Of a DNA stretch of 64,000 nt, positions 35,911 through 47,257 are shown piece by piece. The position numbers were made by a program, and so were the translations under genes. The stretch lies in the NCBI GenBank assembly GCA_035048485.1, contig CM068582.1, positions 34,213,596-34,277,595 of the forward strand. Direction: 5' to 3'. A model generated the notes under the pieces. It ran no database searches. It saw nothing but the letters and a program-made list of their open reading frames with translations, and was not told the DNA's origin. Source of the stretch: Pteria penguin. Lineage: Eukaryota; Mollusca; Bivalvia; Pterioida; Pteriidae. Numbering within the stretch: the stretch's first letter is position 1; each line of letters opens with the position of its first letter.

Positions 35911-36076
35911 TTTAAAATTTAGACCTGTGCACAGCGGACCCAGATAGGAATCTTTAACGTACAAAGTCTGCCGTCACACGGGACCTTAGATCTGACTGAG
36001 AGTACACCGACGGGACTCGAACCCAGGACATCTCGGTCGGAAACCAAGCGTCTTGCCGATTAAGCTATGCCGAGAA
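35911..36076 (-). mobile_element. tRNA-derived SINE (family B)
   Basis: On the - strand a tRNA-like head has B box GGTTCGAGTCC (36023-36013) and an A-box-like TAGCTTAATCGG. Its loop TTTCCGA suggests Gly(TCC)-like ancestry. It is followed by a body ending in AGCGG..CAGGTC and a microsatellite tail. Distinct from family A. Confidence 0.7.
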
Positions 36077-37081
36077 ATTACATTTTTGTTTTAGTTATGC
36101 ACTGATGGTAGTCTGTGCTTTGAGTTGTAAATGATTCTTAGAGTAGTCGGAGTTGACAAACCTTTCTACATACCTATTAACGAAGAATTGTGAACTTTTT
36201 GAAATACAGCAAGGTTCTCTCTTTAGCACATTCGCTCAGCGAGAACGGAACAATAATAATAAGGCAAGCATTCTGTCCCAGCGGAAAGATAGAAAACCCC
36301 CAAAACAAATATATATGATATAAGGAAATAATATATACATATATCAAAGAGAAAGAAAGTCAGGAAGAAAAAAATCATCATCTTAAAGTAGATGTTGGCA
36401 AGGAGACTTCATATACCGTATGTTATTTGTTTGCGTTGGTAAAGAGAGAATTTTAGTCATTTACAGTACCACTTTAGAGATTTGACCGAATCATGCCATG
36501 GGATCCGTTAACTGTTGATGGTTCTTAATTGTCTTAAATGATTTTGTTTTGGATGAATTTTTGGGTTATGAGGGTTGTCATGAAATCTGCTGTAAAGATG
36601 TAAAAATGTAATTTCGTAAAGAATTTAAAGAAAGAAATCTTTTATTTTTGAAGTTCAACAACTATGAATAAAAGAGGGGATGCATTATTTATAGTTTTAA
36701 TAGCTTTAGTCTATTAAATCTATATTTGTAGTAAATGCCATTGTCTAATGTCATTTTAATGCACTTTACTGGAGATGTGAGGATATTTGTGAAATGTACT
36801 TCTATTCAGGTAGCAGGGTGATACCTTTCCAAAATTCTTAGATCTGTATTTTATGTATATTCAATACACAACGTCAACATTTACAAACTAACTTTGCGTC
36901 TAACAGGATGTAGGTTAGCGAGAATCGAATTCAGAACATATGGACCCCTTCCCCATCCAATGGCAAAACACTTTCATTTTGTTCTTTAATCTTTCTTTTC
37001 CCGGATTCAAGCTATTGAAACTCCAGATCTGATATTTGGTTCATATAACGTTATAAACATGGTATATTTTAAGAATAAAAC

Positions 37082-37114
<33 letters not shown>

Positions 37115-40094
37115 CAGGCACATGGTATCCGCATTGTCATTATACTTCCATTTCAAAATTATACCAATTTTAAAGTGAACACATGATTATTTTTACATTG
37201 GTCAAAATTTGAAAGTTAGAAATACGACTAAATCATGCCTAATTTGTTGTTGTACTAGTTTTATAAGGTTTAGTATTCAGTGTCAATAGCAGTTATGCAC
37301 TATATGCGTATTACCATTAACAATACTCTTGGAATGAAATGCAAAGAGAACCCACCAAGCTCACATCAACAAAGTCCAGATATACTGAACGTATTAAGCA
37401 TCCTATAACTTTGATATCATATAAGTAGTATGTCAGTGCAAATGGAAAATTTGTTTTGTATTGATAATGTTAATGTCAATTTGATTTACTATTTGGTATC
37501 GCAAAGTACTCATAATACCAATACCCTATACAAAGAAAAATACTCTCATTATATAAATACCCACTCCTTAAGAATTCCATAAACAGAGAAATAAGCCAAG
37601 TTCATTCGTAATGTATACTCTAAGAATTCCCCGCTGATGGTGCAGTCGAGAAGCTTAATTACAATCAAGATCGGCCCAGCCTAAGGAGAAGCTGGGCTTA
37701 TATCGACCCACATGGGGAACCATTATCGGAGTATTTGATCAGCGCACTTTGTTCTGATTGATATACACCAGACTCTTCATTAAGACATTCATTTAGAGGG
37801 CTCGTATCATTTTTTCAGGAGTTGTGACGCATCATTTACATATCCTATGTAATGACAAATTGAGAAATGAGATAGAAGGGGTAATTTTTAAGTTATTAAA
37901 ACCCCATTTGACACTGTACTTCATGAAGGCTGACGTGGAGATTGAATTTATTCTTCAGAATTCTTAATCAACCGCTGCCAGTGGTTAATTAATCATATCA
38001 AATGAAATATCTCTTCACTTTACATTTTCTTTATCAATGAAAGTATGTACATTATAACCAGAGTAATCGATTAACCAAACACAGAAACTGAATATATGGC
38101 ACATATACATGTATAAGGACATGTGTGCTTTCAGTGTCAAAGGAATTTTGACATAAAAAAGTTTTCTGTTTTAATACATGTACTATGTAAAAAGGATTAC
38201 ATAAGCTTATTTAAAAATGTGTTGTCATGAAACAATAAAGTGTATTTGAATTGCATGCTATACGGGGATTGTTGAAACCTTTCCGATCAAAGTTTAACAT
38301 ACTTTAACATTCTACCATTGCTTCCATATACAATGTACTTCGGTGGATGATGTCCGTAACATACTTATACTGTATATATAGGTCTACTGCTGACCATATC
38401 TATCAGCTCTTCACAGCTCAGATCTTTCCTTAAATTCAATAAATTCAGACTATCTGAAGTTGTCCCAAAATAGATTTGTATATTTCTATACCTCTTTGAT
38501 TACATATAATTATTCTAGTTCTGTATTTAACTGACAAAAATCACAAATAATTCCAGAACATTTTTCCACAGATTTATTTCAAATAGATGTTTTTGTAAAA
38601 AGACAACAACGTTTTGCGCTTATATGTGTGCCCCACAAAATCAATACACATATTTTTATCTCACGGTCTTATAATCTTTCGTATACTAATTGCTGCTACA
38701 GTGACTCGAAATATATACTTCTAGTTCTCTATGGTAGAATTTCGTAAATTATTTTAAACTTAAGGGTATCTCCCTCATGCATAGTTCTGTCCTTAGGATG
38801 GTTTATTAACTCTTACATTTAGGTAAATTTGGTAATTATTCTGCTCTTCAAATATTTCTACTTTCGATTTCCACTGTCTTGGCCTTGACCATCTACCAAG
38901 AGACTTAAACTGTCGGAATGCGCATATGGTGCACTAAATTGATACTCATATTTTTCCTGTTATTATTTAACGGCTTCTAGTAATAATAGCAAACGAAGTA
39001 CTTTCGGCAAGTACGTATACACATTTTCCGTCTGGTTTTAACCGGGGAGTAAAACAAGGATTTGCTCAAAGTAAAGGTTATATTCATTGTTTTATGAGTA
39101 AGTCCATCCCACCGACAAAGTACAAAAGATATGTAAACGTAGTGAAATATTAAAATACTGTTTGATATTGAGTACGTGCGATTTTACGGAGCGAAAATCT
39201 AAAGTGAGAATATACACATACGCATTTGTCGAACAGGATGTATTTGTAGAATTTTCAATATCTATGAAAATGTACTTAATGCTTATACTTGTAGTGTAGT
39301 TTCTACTAACGTCAATTTTCATTACTTCGTAAATTCGCAAGCATTTAAAATGTGAAATCATATTAAAATAACAAATTATACACTATATATATTCTAATAG
39401 TTATTAAAGTCGGACATACTGGTCTGTATAAAATAACCATGTAATTTTATATAGTTACAAATATATCAGTAATATTTTTCTCCATACGAAATCAAAATAA
39501 CATCATGTCCTGCGATTATCTTTCAAATAATATAAAAAAACCTAAAAATAAAACAAATTAATAATAATAAAAATAATAAAAATAAAACAATTCAAATAAA
39601 AAGCGATTATTACAAAAAAAAATACACTTTAATATCACCGAAATAATCTAGTTAATAACAAATCCAAAGTGAAAAACATTTGTTTTACATACCTTACACG
39701 TTAAAAGGCTTAAACGAATATAAATATATAAAGGTATTAGTATTACACTGAACTGGCAAAGTCATTAACGAAACAAAACTACCATAAAGTGAATGGTAAT
39801 TTCTACATGATAATCAAGCACATAAAACGACCCTTTTGAGAAACTGTGAAGTATTACAAAATGTAGCACGCGATAGCATAATACAGCTTTACTATTCTGT
39901 TTATGTAATCAGGCTTGCTTAAATATTACATCATTAAGCAAAAAGTAAAGTATCGACTTCAACAAGGCTGATTATCGCCAGTATACTAGAACCTAGATGG
40001 TGTCAAAAGAAACGACGGCATTGAAAATCTATTAAATTGTGAGGGATTGGTTGGGTATTTTATGTCACTTTCAATAACTTTTCAGTCATATTAA
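36077..40094. other. Unassigned AT-rich intergenic sequence
   Basis: A (CA)n microsatellite lies at about 37081-37112. No gene recognised; a small ORF at 39092-39361 (-) has no known features. Confidence 0.4.
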
Positions 40095-40205
40095 AGCACG
40101 AGGTTACTACCCTCTTTAACACAGTTGCGCATAACGGGAATCGAACCCAGATCGCCTGCGTTGAAAGTCAAAAGCCTTACTACTACACCAAATCTGCCTC
40201 TTGTA
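40095..40205 (-). repeat. tRNA-like SINE head, degenerate
   Basis: On the - strand: GGCAGATTTGGTGTAGTAGT, an anticodon-loop-like CTTTCAA and B box GGTTCGATTCC. The stem pairing is poor and there is no clear tail. Probably a relic SINE rather than a tRNA-Glu gene. Confidence 0.5.
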
Positions 40206-40530
40206 TGAGAGGTAAACAGGTTAACATTGATTGGGATACACACATAGGTGCAATCAACAATCAGGAATCTAATGTTATACAATCTGAAGAGAAATCAAAA
40301 TTCGTGAAAAAGTGAGCATCTCTCACTGACCAGTCACATCCGTCGTGAGTCTAAAACCAGGTCATATCTACAGAAAAAATGATAACAAAGCAAGTACACA
40401 TGATGTAACTCGAAATAACCAGTAGCATAGCTTAGATTCAATAAACTTTTTAGATACTTCTGCTACCAATCGTATGACATACTTATCATCAATTGATACG
40501 TAATTTTCGGACAAAACCCTTCAAACGTAC

Positions 40531-40623
40531 CGTATGTTTTTGAGTGGAAGACTTTCCCTGAGAGTCCATCTTATCCTCTATTGGTCCGGGGCGTAGTTTT
40601 AATTTACTGAAAACGCCCTTCAT
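40531..40623 (-). CDS. Candidate short coding exon, unrecognised
   Basis: ATG at 40623 opens 31 codons (MKGVFSKLKLRPGPIEDKMD..) ending at a GTACGT donor (40530-40525), phase 0. The stretch is more GC-rich and coding-like than its surroundings, and the frame is also open upstream (RVWLAGQYLTEHPYFSS). I do not recognise the product and cannot find partner exons. It could be chance. Confidence 0.2.
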
Positions 40624-41531
40624 GGAAGAAAAGTAAGGATGTTCCGTCAGATATTGACCGGCAAGCCACACGCGCAAGTATTGGTGTCTTGTTTTGTATA
40701 TAATTCAGCACTGTTAATAGAGAAGGGGCTCCCGATGCGCATAATTGATTTACCTGGGTAATTATCATAAATATTTAATTTCAGAACTCTTGTTTCATTC
40801 AGTTAGTTTAAACTTGGGAGGAATTGACGTTTGAATCATTACTGATCATACGAGATATATCAGTTATAAAGAAGCGCATTTACCTCCAAATAAAAAGCAA
40901 TCAATTGTATTTGCTCACATGTCCAGAAAATAACCACTATTCTTCTTCAAAGATCTATTTGAAATGTTAAAATATACAGAAACAATTATTTTTTACATCG
41001 AGAAGCCTGATATCGTGTCATGTTACAGTGTTTCCGGCTAGAGCCTCGGCGGATTTGTCAATTCTTCAGATAACAAAAACGAAAGATATTGTTGTAACAG
41101 ATGTGGCTTGAACGGTAAAGATTTAATCCCCCGCAATCATAAGCAAAATATCCTATCGATTCTTGCCACATTACAGAAAATTGAAGTATTAAATAGTGAT
41201 TTACAAAGTTAGCAAACAAACACGAGAAAACCAGATTATGTAAGTGGGATCATGCAAAATGAACCTAAAGTAATATCGAATGCGATAACATTTTGAGAAA
41301 TAGAAATCATCCTCCAGTACTCTGCTTAAACGATAATATGAATACATATTATAATTACTACTGTGAAATTCTCAATATTTTTTCCAATTTGCGATATAAT
41401 GTTTTTAAAAATCGTTTAATTTTACAGCCACTTAATGTTAATCTTCACTGCAACGTGCATTGCATACTACAATGTTAAAGCTTTACTTGTATTTGTGTCT
41501 ATTTGTATGTATGTAGCACATCACATCAAAA
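40624..41531. other. Unassigned intergenic sequence
   Basis: Nothing recognised. Confidence 0.4.
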
Positions 41532-41790
41532 GCCCGTGTGGCTCAGTGGATGACCGAAAGGTCCCGGGTTCGACTCCCGCTATGAGCACACCGGTGCCCT
41601 ATCTTTCAGATGGGAAGGTTAAAAAAACCAAGATCCCGTGGCATCGTAGATGTGACACGTAAAAGATCCATGACTGTTTCGTGTGGGTCTTACAAAGGGT
41701 TAAATCTACGCAATGCTTCAGACAGATGCCGTCACCATATACGTGAAATAATCGTGGAGTGAGGTAAACAATAATCAATCAATCATATCG
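41532..41790 (+). repeat. Family A SINE, diverged copy
   Basis: AGCCCGTGTGGCTCAGTGGA, then GGTTCGACTCCCGC, then the body and CGTCACCATATACGTGAAAT tail match 35293-35560. The D-arm/anticodon region is shortened. The tail is ATCAATCA rather than pure A. Confidence 0.8.
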
Positions 41791-42189
41791 GTCGCCTCTA
41801 CTAGAATATAACTTGGGTTCACCCCTGACTTAGTAACGAGTGTGCCCACAAATCTTTTTTCAAGGCAGTGACTCTTGACAACAAAAGACTAATTTATTTA
41901 TTTATACGTAAACCAAATGCGTTTTCACCACAGAATGTACGTTATTCATAATAACGTTATTGAACCTTTGCTATAGTCGAAGGTTAAATGATTAAAACAT
42001 CAAATCGGGAAAATCTCGTCTTTCGTTATCAAGGTTACATTACAAATTACATTTACAATACAATAATACTGGATAATACATATAATCAATTAATATGTGA
42101 CAATGAACGGTCTTGCATAATAAGTCAAAGTCGTTTTGGTTCGGGGAATAGCAATCGTTCACTGCGAGTAAATATCCAAGTTAATGCAT
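41791..42189. other. Unassigned intergenic sequence
   Basis: Nothing recognised. Confidence 0.4.
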
Positions 42190-42345
42190 GTAAAGATGAT
42201 GGATAAATCCAAAGCACAAGTCCAAAAATCATAAAACCAGAGGACATACAAAATCAGTGAAAATGAAAAACAAATGGAAAATAACAAATTATGTCTACTT
42301 GAAGAGCATATGTGAACCCCTGTGATGGAGTGAGATCAGGTGCTC
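42190..42345 (+). repeat. Dispersed repeat C, copy 1
   Basis: Starts GTAAAGATGATGGATAAATC and ends GTGAGATCAGGTGC. A direct diverged copy is at 46765-46920. The following GAGTGAGCATCTCCTGC resembles GAGTAAGAGTCTCCTGT near 9290, so the family may be longer. Confidence 0.7.
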
Positions 42346-44109
42346 GGGGAGAGTGAGCATCTCCTGCTTGCTAGCAACACCCGTCACATATACCCAATAG
42401 AAAGAGTCAGATCGTGTAAATTCCATAAGTCGAAGTAGGTAAACTTCTAGTATAGAAGGTGTCAAATCTGTGTAAAATGATCGGAATCGGTCTCAGTCCA
42501 GAATATCATTTAAAAGTCTGGATAACGAGATATCATATGGAGTAATAAGAGTCTCGTAACGACCATAGAATTTCCTCAGTGACGTTGCTAGTCTAGCACA
42601 TATATAACCCTGGTTGAGCAGCTTGAGCAGCATATCTATTTCATACACAATTTTGTTTTAGGTGTTGTGTCTACCTATTGGCCATTCTGCCATTTCGTTT
42701 GCTTTACCAGTATATTTTACTTCTACCTCCACTATTTCGACAATGAACATTACTTGAAAGACATAATTTGTCAAAATATAAATCTGGAAAAAAATGGATT
42801 ATACTTATCTTTTAATCTAATTCTTTTCAATATATTATATTATATATTATATTATATATGATATTTTCAATATATATAGCAAAATTTCGATAGGTAGAAA
42901 GTCCGTTTGCAAAAATAGCGAAAGTGCAGAAATCTACAAATGTTTCTTTAAAACGTGTAAATAAATCAGAATATTAACTTCACATTTCATTTCTTAAAAC
43001 ATTAAGTATAATTATGCACATTGTAACTATACTTTATTTCATTTCAATTTCAGTTTGGTTTGTTTAACACGCTTCGATTATTTCCTACATTAGTCTATCA
43101 GCAATGCTGATAATTTTATTATACTTGATAAATTTTTACATCTGTAAAGGACCCATGACTACAGGTTTAACCTATTACATCACTTAGGTGTGAAATGTCC
43201 TAAAAGAATGCTTTTTAATCCGGGACTCTTGACGCTTGATACCGCCTCGGATTCTTTCAAGGGCCTGTAACTGGCCCTTTTCCATATATTGTCTTCTCCA
43301 TATTCGTGTTCAAAGACTATTCGGATTCTGTGCATTTTGCTTTCTCCAGGCAGTTAGTGATTTTATCAAGCCAATTTTTGCCGTGGTTCGGGGCTTCGAT
43401 TGAGTCAATTGAGGAAGAAGACCAGTGTTTCGCATTTGCCAGCTTTATGAATTATCATAATCACACATTTATACAGTAGGTAAAATCTTGTAATGACATA
43501 ATTTTGTCTACTAGATGTTTTAGAATTAATATAAGCTATGGTGAAACATATTATAAACTACATTTAGATTGTCATCACATGCTACTTCATAGAAAAGGCA
43601 GATACAAAGATAGTTCAAGGGAAAACAGAATTTCTCAAAAACGTACGTTGAAAATGAGCATTGAATGAAATCGAAGAGAAATATCTTCTACCCTTATTTG
43701 TCCTTTCTATAGATTATTTATTTATTATTTATATAAACAGATATTATTGTACAATCATTAGTTATTAAGAATAAGAAAAAATTAAGTAGCAGAGATAAAT
43801 ATGTATCCCTTCTAATTTCATTTATTTACAAAATATATATGTTCATCCACTTTATTTATTTGTGCTTACTTTCGTGAACAAATGAATAGTTACAGAATTG
43901 CGCTGTATGCATTTTTAGTATGTGGCCAATTGTATATATGATGTATATATACTGATGACTCGAGGCAAAATAAACTAAACTAAGCTAGGCATATATTGTA
44001 CTACCTTGAAAATAAATTCACGAACTCAAAGCATTTAATAAAATTGAATAAAAAAAACATATCACACAACTTGTAGAGCATTAGTGTGGATGGACACTGT
44101 TTATTAAGT
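42346..44109. other. Unassigned AT-rich intergenic sequence
   Basis: Contains short AT repeats near 42830-42860 and a small perfect hairpin AAGGGCC..GGCCCTT near 43259-43279. No gene recognised. Confidence 0.4.
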
Positions 44110-44196
44110 GTCAGAACCACACATTAAAGTGTCAGGACGACAAATTTAAAGCGTCAGAATAACACATTTAAAGCGTCAGAACCACACATTTAAAGA
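44110..44196. repeat. 22-bp tandem repeat, four copies
   Basis: GTCAG..CACA..TTTAAAG(C)GTCAG units start at 44110, 44131, 44153 and 44175. Confidence 0.75.
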
Positions 44197-44678
44197 GAAG
44201 ACCCAACTACTATCTATTACAAAAATATTTAATGACAAAATGCTCTTGTAGCTGCTTATAACTGTATTTTCATTAATTAAGCACGGAACTCTGGGATTCT
44301 GGGAATCAAATCAACAAGAGTGCAATTTGTATACGTTTGAGCAGGACGGACAGCATTGAAGAGACTATTAAAAATCATAATTTACTGGACATAATGCTTT
44401 GATGTAAGAGGAGCTATTTGCAGCGTAAGAGAATAAAAAAAAACAGACAAGATAATTTACGTGATATATTACATCATGACTTGGAAGATTTGCGAAAAAT
44501 AAAGATATTGTAAATTATCCTGGGGATATATTGATTTACGACATCATCAAACTTACTCCGAATACAGAAATAACAACATCCCTAAGAAATTAAATAAATT
44601 CCAAACCTATGATTTCTGATGATCATTGCTATTTTATTCCGTTATACAGCCATTTCAACAATTATTCTATATATTCAT

Positions 44679-45095
44679 ACCCAAGTTCATTCCCTATGAA
44701 CCTAGAAAAAAGACAATCATTCCTTATATTTACAATGCATTTTAAAAGGTTCTTTTCTGAAAACAAAATATCAAATTCCCCGTTATCAAACTGGCAAGGA
44801 CCGAATTTTTTCTAAAGTGGAAAAGTACTTCCGCCACGCAATATAGTGCGTGTCTAGAATGCTAAAAATACTGTTTCTGTCCAGGTAATTTCTTCAATTG
44901 CTCAAAATTAACAGATGCATTAATTTAATAATAGAACATCGGCCTTGAACTTGAGTAAGCCCCGCTTCTTTTTATATTACTACGCAAGTGATTTGCCATA
45001 CGCCGGGTACTACTTCCATGATCCAAGTTCATGGACTGATGAACCGATTCTATTTAGCATGGTTCATCGAAGGAATTAAACTAGCATTGTAAATA
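44679..45095 (-). repeat. Dispersed 417-bp repeat, inverted copy of 9429-9846
   Basis: Its reverse complement follows the intron copy along its whole length: ATTCCTTCGATGAAC, the GGCGGAAGTACTTT segment and GGGAATGAACTTGGG. No coding content. Confidence 0.85.
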
Positions 45096-46764
45096 TTATG
45101 AATTAAATCAACCTCCTTACATGTTACTAAGTGAGACTGTGGTGATATGCACGGAAGCAACTTAATAAATGGTACAGATATTACTCACTATGAGACAGAT
45201 TCATCTCATTCTAAACTTAACTGAAGTAAAGACAGCAAAATCACTTAAAATAGCAAAACACATGGGACATGACAATGAAATATGGTAAAAGAAAGTGAAC
45301 AATGAAGCAAGCTTTTTACACTTAAGATAAGTAATAACAGTCCACAATATTAATCTAATGGAATGAAAATGAAAAAGAAAAAATTACTGTAATATGCTGA
45401 AGAACAACACATTCTTAAACCTTTGCAAATGGTACAGAATGAGATGCTTCGCGTGTAGAAAAATAGTATTCAAGCATTTTGTTGAATATGGAGTTGATAC
45501 GACCTTTGATGGATCAAGATTCTCGCCCTCTAGAATGTTACATACAGAAGTGACTACATTATACTGTATCTACTAAGAATCCTTGTGTTGTACATTATCA
45601 TCTTCAAGTTAACATGTTTGCATTTATACAAATTTCTTTTATAATGTGTTCAAAATATGCATTTAAAAAATAAAACTGACATACGAGAGCATTTACTTAA
45701 CAAAAAAGAAAAACCCTGATTATCAACATTTGTAAACTGGTATAGTCTTGAAACTTGAAAATTATCTACTTTCAATTCGCTAAACAAGAAGAATCATCTT
45801 CTCAATAAGATTAATGTCCAACATTTCTAAAACAAAAACAAACAAACAAACAAACCCTCACCCACCCACCCACCCCAAAAAAGCCCCAAATAACAAATAA
45901 AAAAACCAAACAAACAAATACTGGATTTCATAGAAATTGTAAAAATGTTCTTCAGCTTCAAGCGAAAACAAATAAAAAACTGACTTAGCTGTATGAAAAA
46001 CCCTCTACTGGCATGCATGGCAAAAAGATGAACCTAGTAAAGAGACAAAAGTAAAAAAGATGCAAAAGTGTTTCATTGAACGCACAGTTTAAAACCATAT
46101 TTGAGAACCTTCCATATTCAAATCATCCTTACAAATTTCAATCCTTTGTAGTATTGTTTTTTTTTTTCATTCACCATTTTACTTAATTATCTTTAGAACA
46201 TTCATTAAATATCACATCTGTCTAATGAATAATTTTAAAGGCAATTGCGTGAAGCTATAAGATATCAATACAGACACATCAATATAGTAAATGTTACTGT
46301 CTATATTAAGCATTGTAAAAGTCTTTGTTTACATTTTTATTTGATTGATAGTGGGGATAAACAATCGTTAAGCTTACATTCATACATTCAATCGATTTAT
46401 AATCCCATTCATGTATAAGGATATAGATCTAAATATACTCTACGTAAATGTTCGGAGTTAAGTATATATTTACGGCAAGTCTGGTGACTTCGCCACTGTA
46501 TAGCCTCTGTTCTAGATTATTTCATGGTGGCTGTTGCTAGCCAGACAGAAGATATTTGACTTATTTTGAGCACTTAGACTACCTCTAGTTTCCAGGGTCG
46601 ATAAATGTCTACCGTGAAAAGTTGTGTGAAGGTATCCTTCGTATTTTACATTTTTGTCGAGCACCAATTATTTTAGCAAATCAGAATACTTTTCTCTTTC
46701 AAGAATGTTAACCGATATTTTGGGACCTGACCATACAAAATAACCATCTTAACTTTTTGACTGT
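45096..46764. other. Unassigned intergenic sequence
   Basis: A low-complexity AAAC/CACCC tract lies at about 45832-45920. No gene recognised. Confidence 0.4.
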
Positions 46765-46920
46765 GTAAAGATGATGGATAAATCCAAATCATAATTCTGA
46801 AAATCATGAAATCAGAGGACAATCAAAATCAGTAAAAATAAAAACAAAGTGGAAAATAACAAAATATGTCTACTTGAAGAGCATTTGTGAGCCCCTATGA
46901 TTGAGTGAGATCAGGTGCCC
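46765..46920 (+). repeat. Dispersed repeat C, copy 2
   Basis: Direct diverged copy of 42190-42345; the downstream sequence differs. Confidence 0.7.
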
Positions 46921-46972
46921 GATTTACCTGATTAGACTTGATTATACTTGATTTGACATAATACGTATATAC

Positions 46973-47257
46973 ATGTATATACAGATATTTGTTCACCTGC
47001 GTTTCCGATCGGAATATCAGACAGGCATCATTTTTGCCTTGAATGGGAAATTTGACTTCGTGTTCCTGTCTCCTTCGTATGTTGATGCGTGTATATTTAT
47101 GTATTTACCTCCTCGACTTTTGCGACGGATGTTTAATGCAACCAGGGGACGCTTACTCCTACCGGGCACCTGGTCTCATCTCGATTTTATTGGGGTTCGC
47201 ATTTGTCTGAATATGACACTAAACACGATATTGTCCCCTTTATTCCATGGACTTTGA
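46973..47257 (+). pseudogene. Unrecognised ORF, possibly a repeat-derived coding relic
   Basis: Encodes about 94 residues (..FDFVFLSPSYVDACIFMYLPPRLLRRMF..RGRLLLPGTWSH..). It is less AT-rich than its flanks and looks protein-like, but has no start of good quality, no splice sites I trust and no family I can name. It follows repeat C directly, so a transposon-derived fragment is the likeliest origin. Confidence 0.25.

Noticed and set aside
35687..35964. Poly-isoleucine ORFs on both strands
   Set aside because: Translation of an AAT/ATT microsatellite.
40130..40200. tRNA-Glu gene on the - strand
   Set aside because: The B box is good but the stems are poorly paired; more likely a SINE relic.
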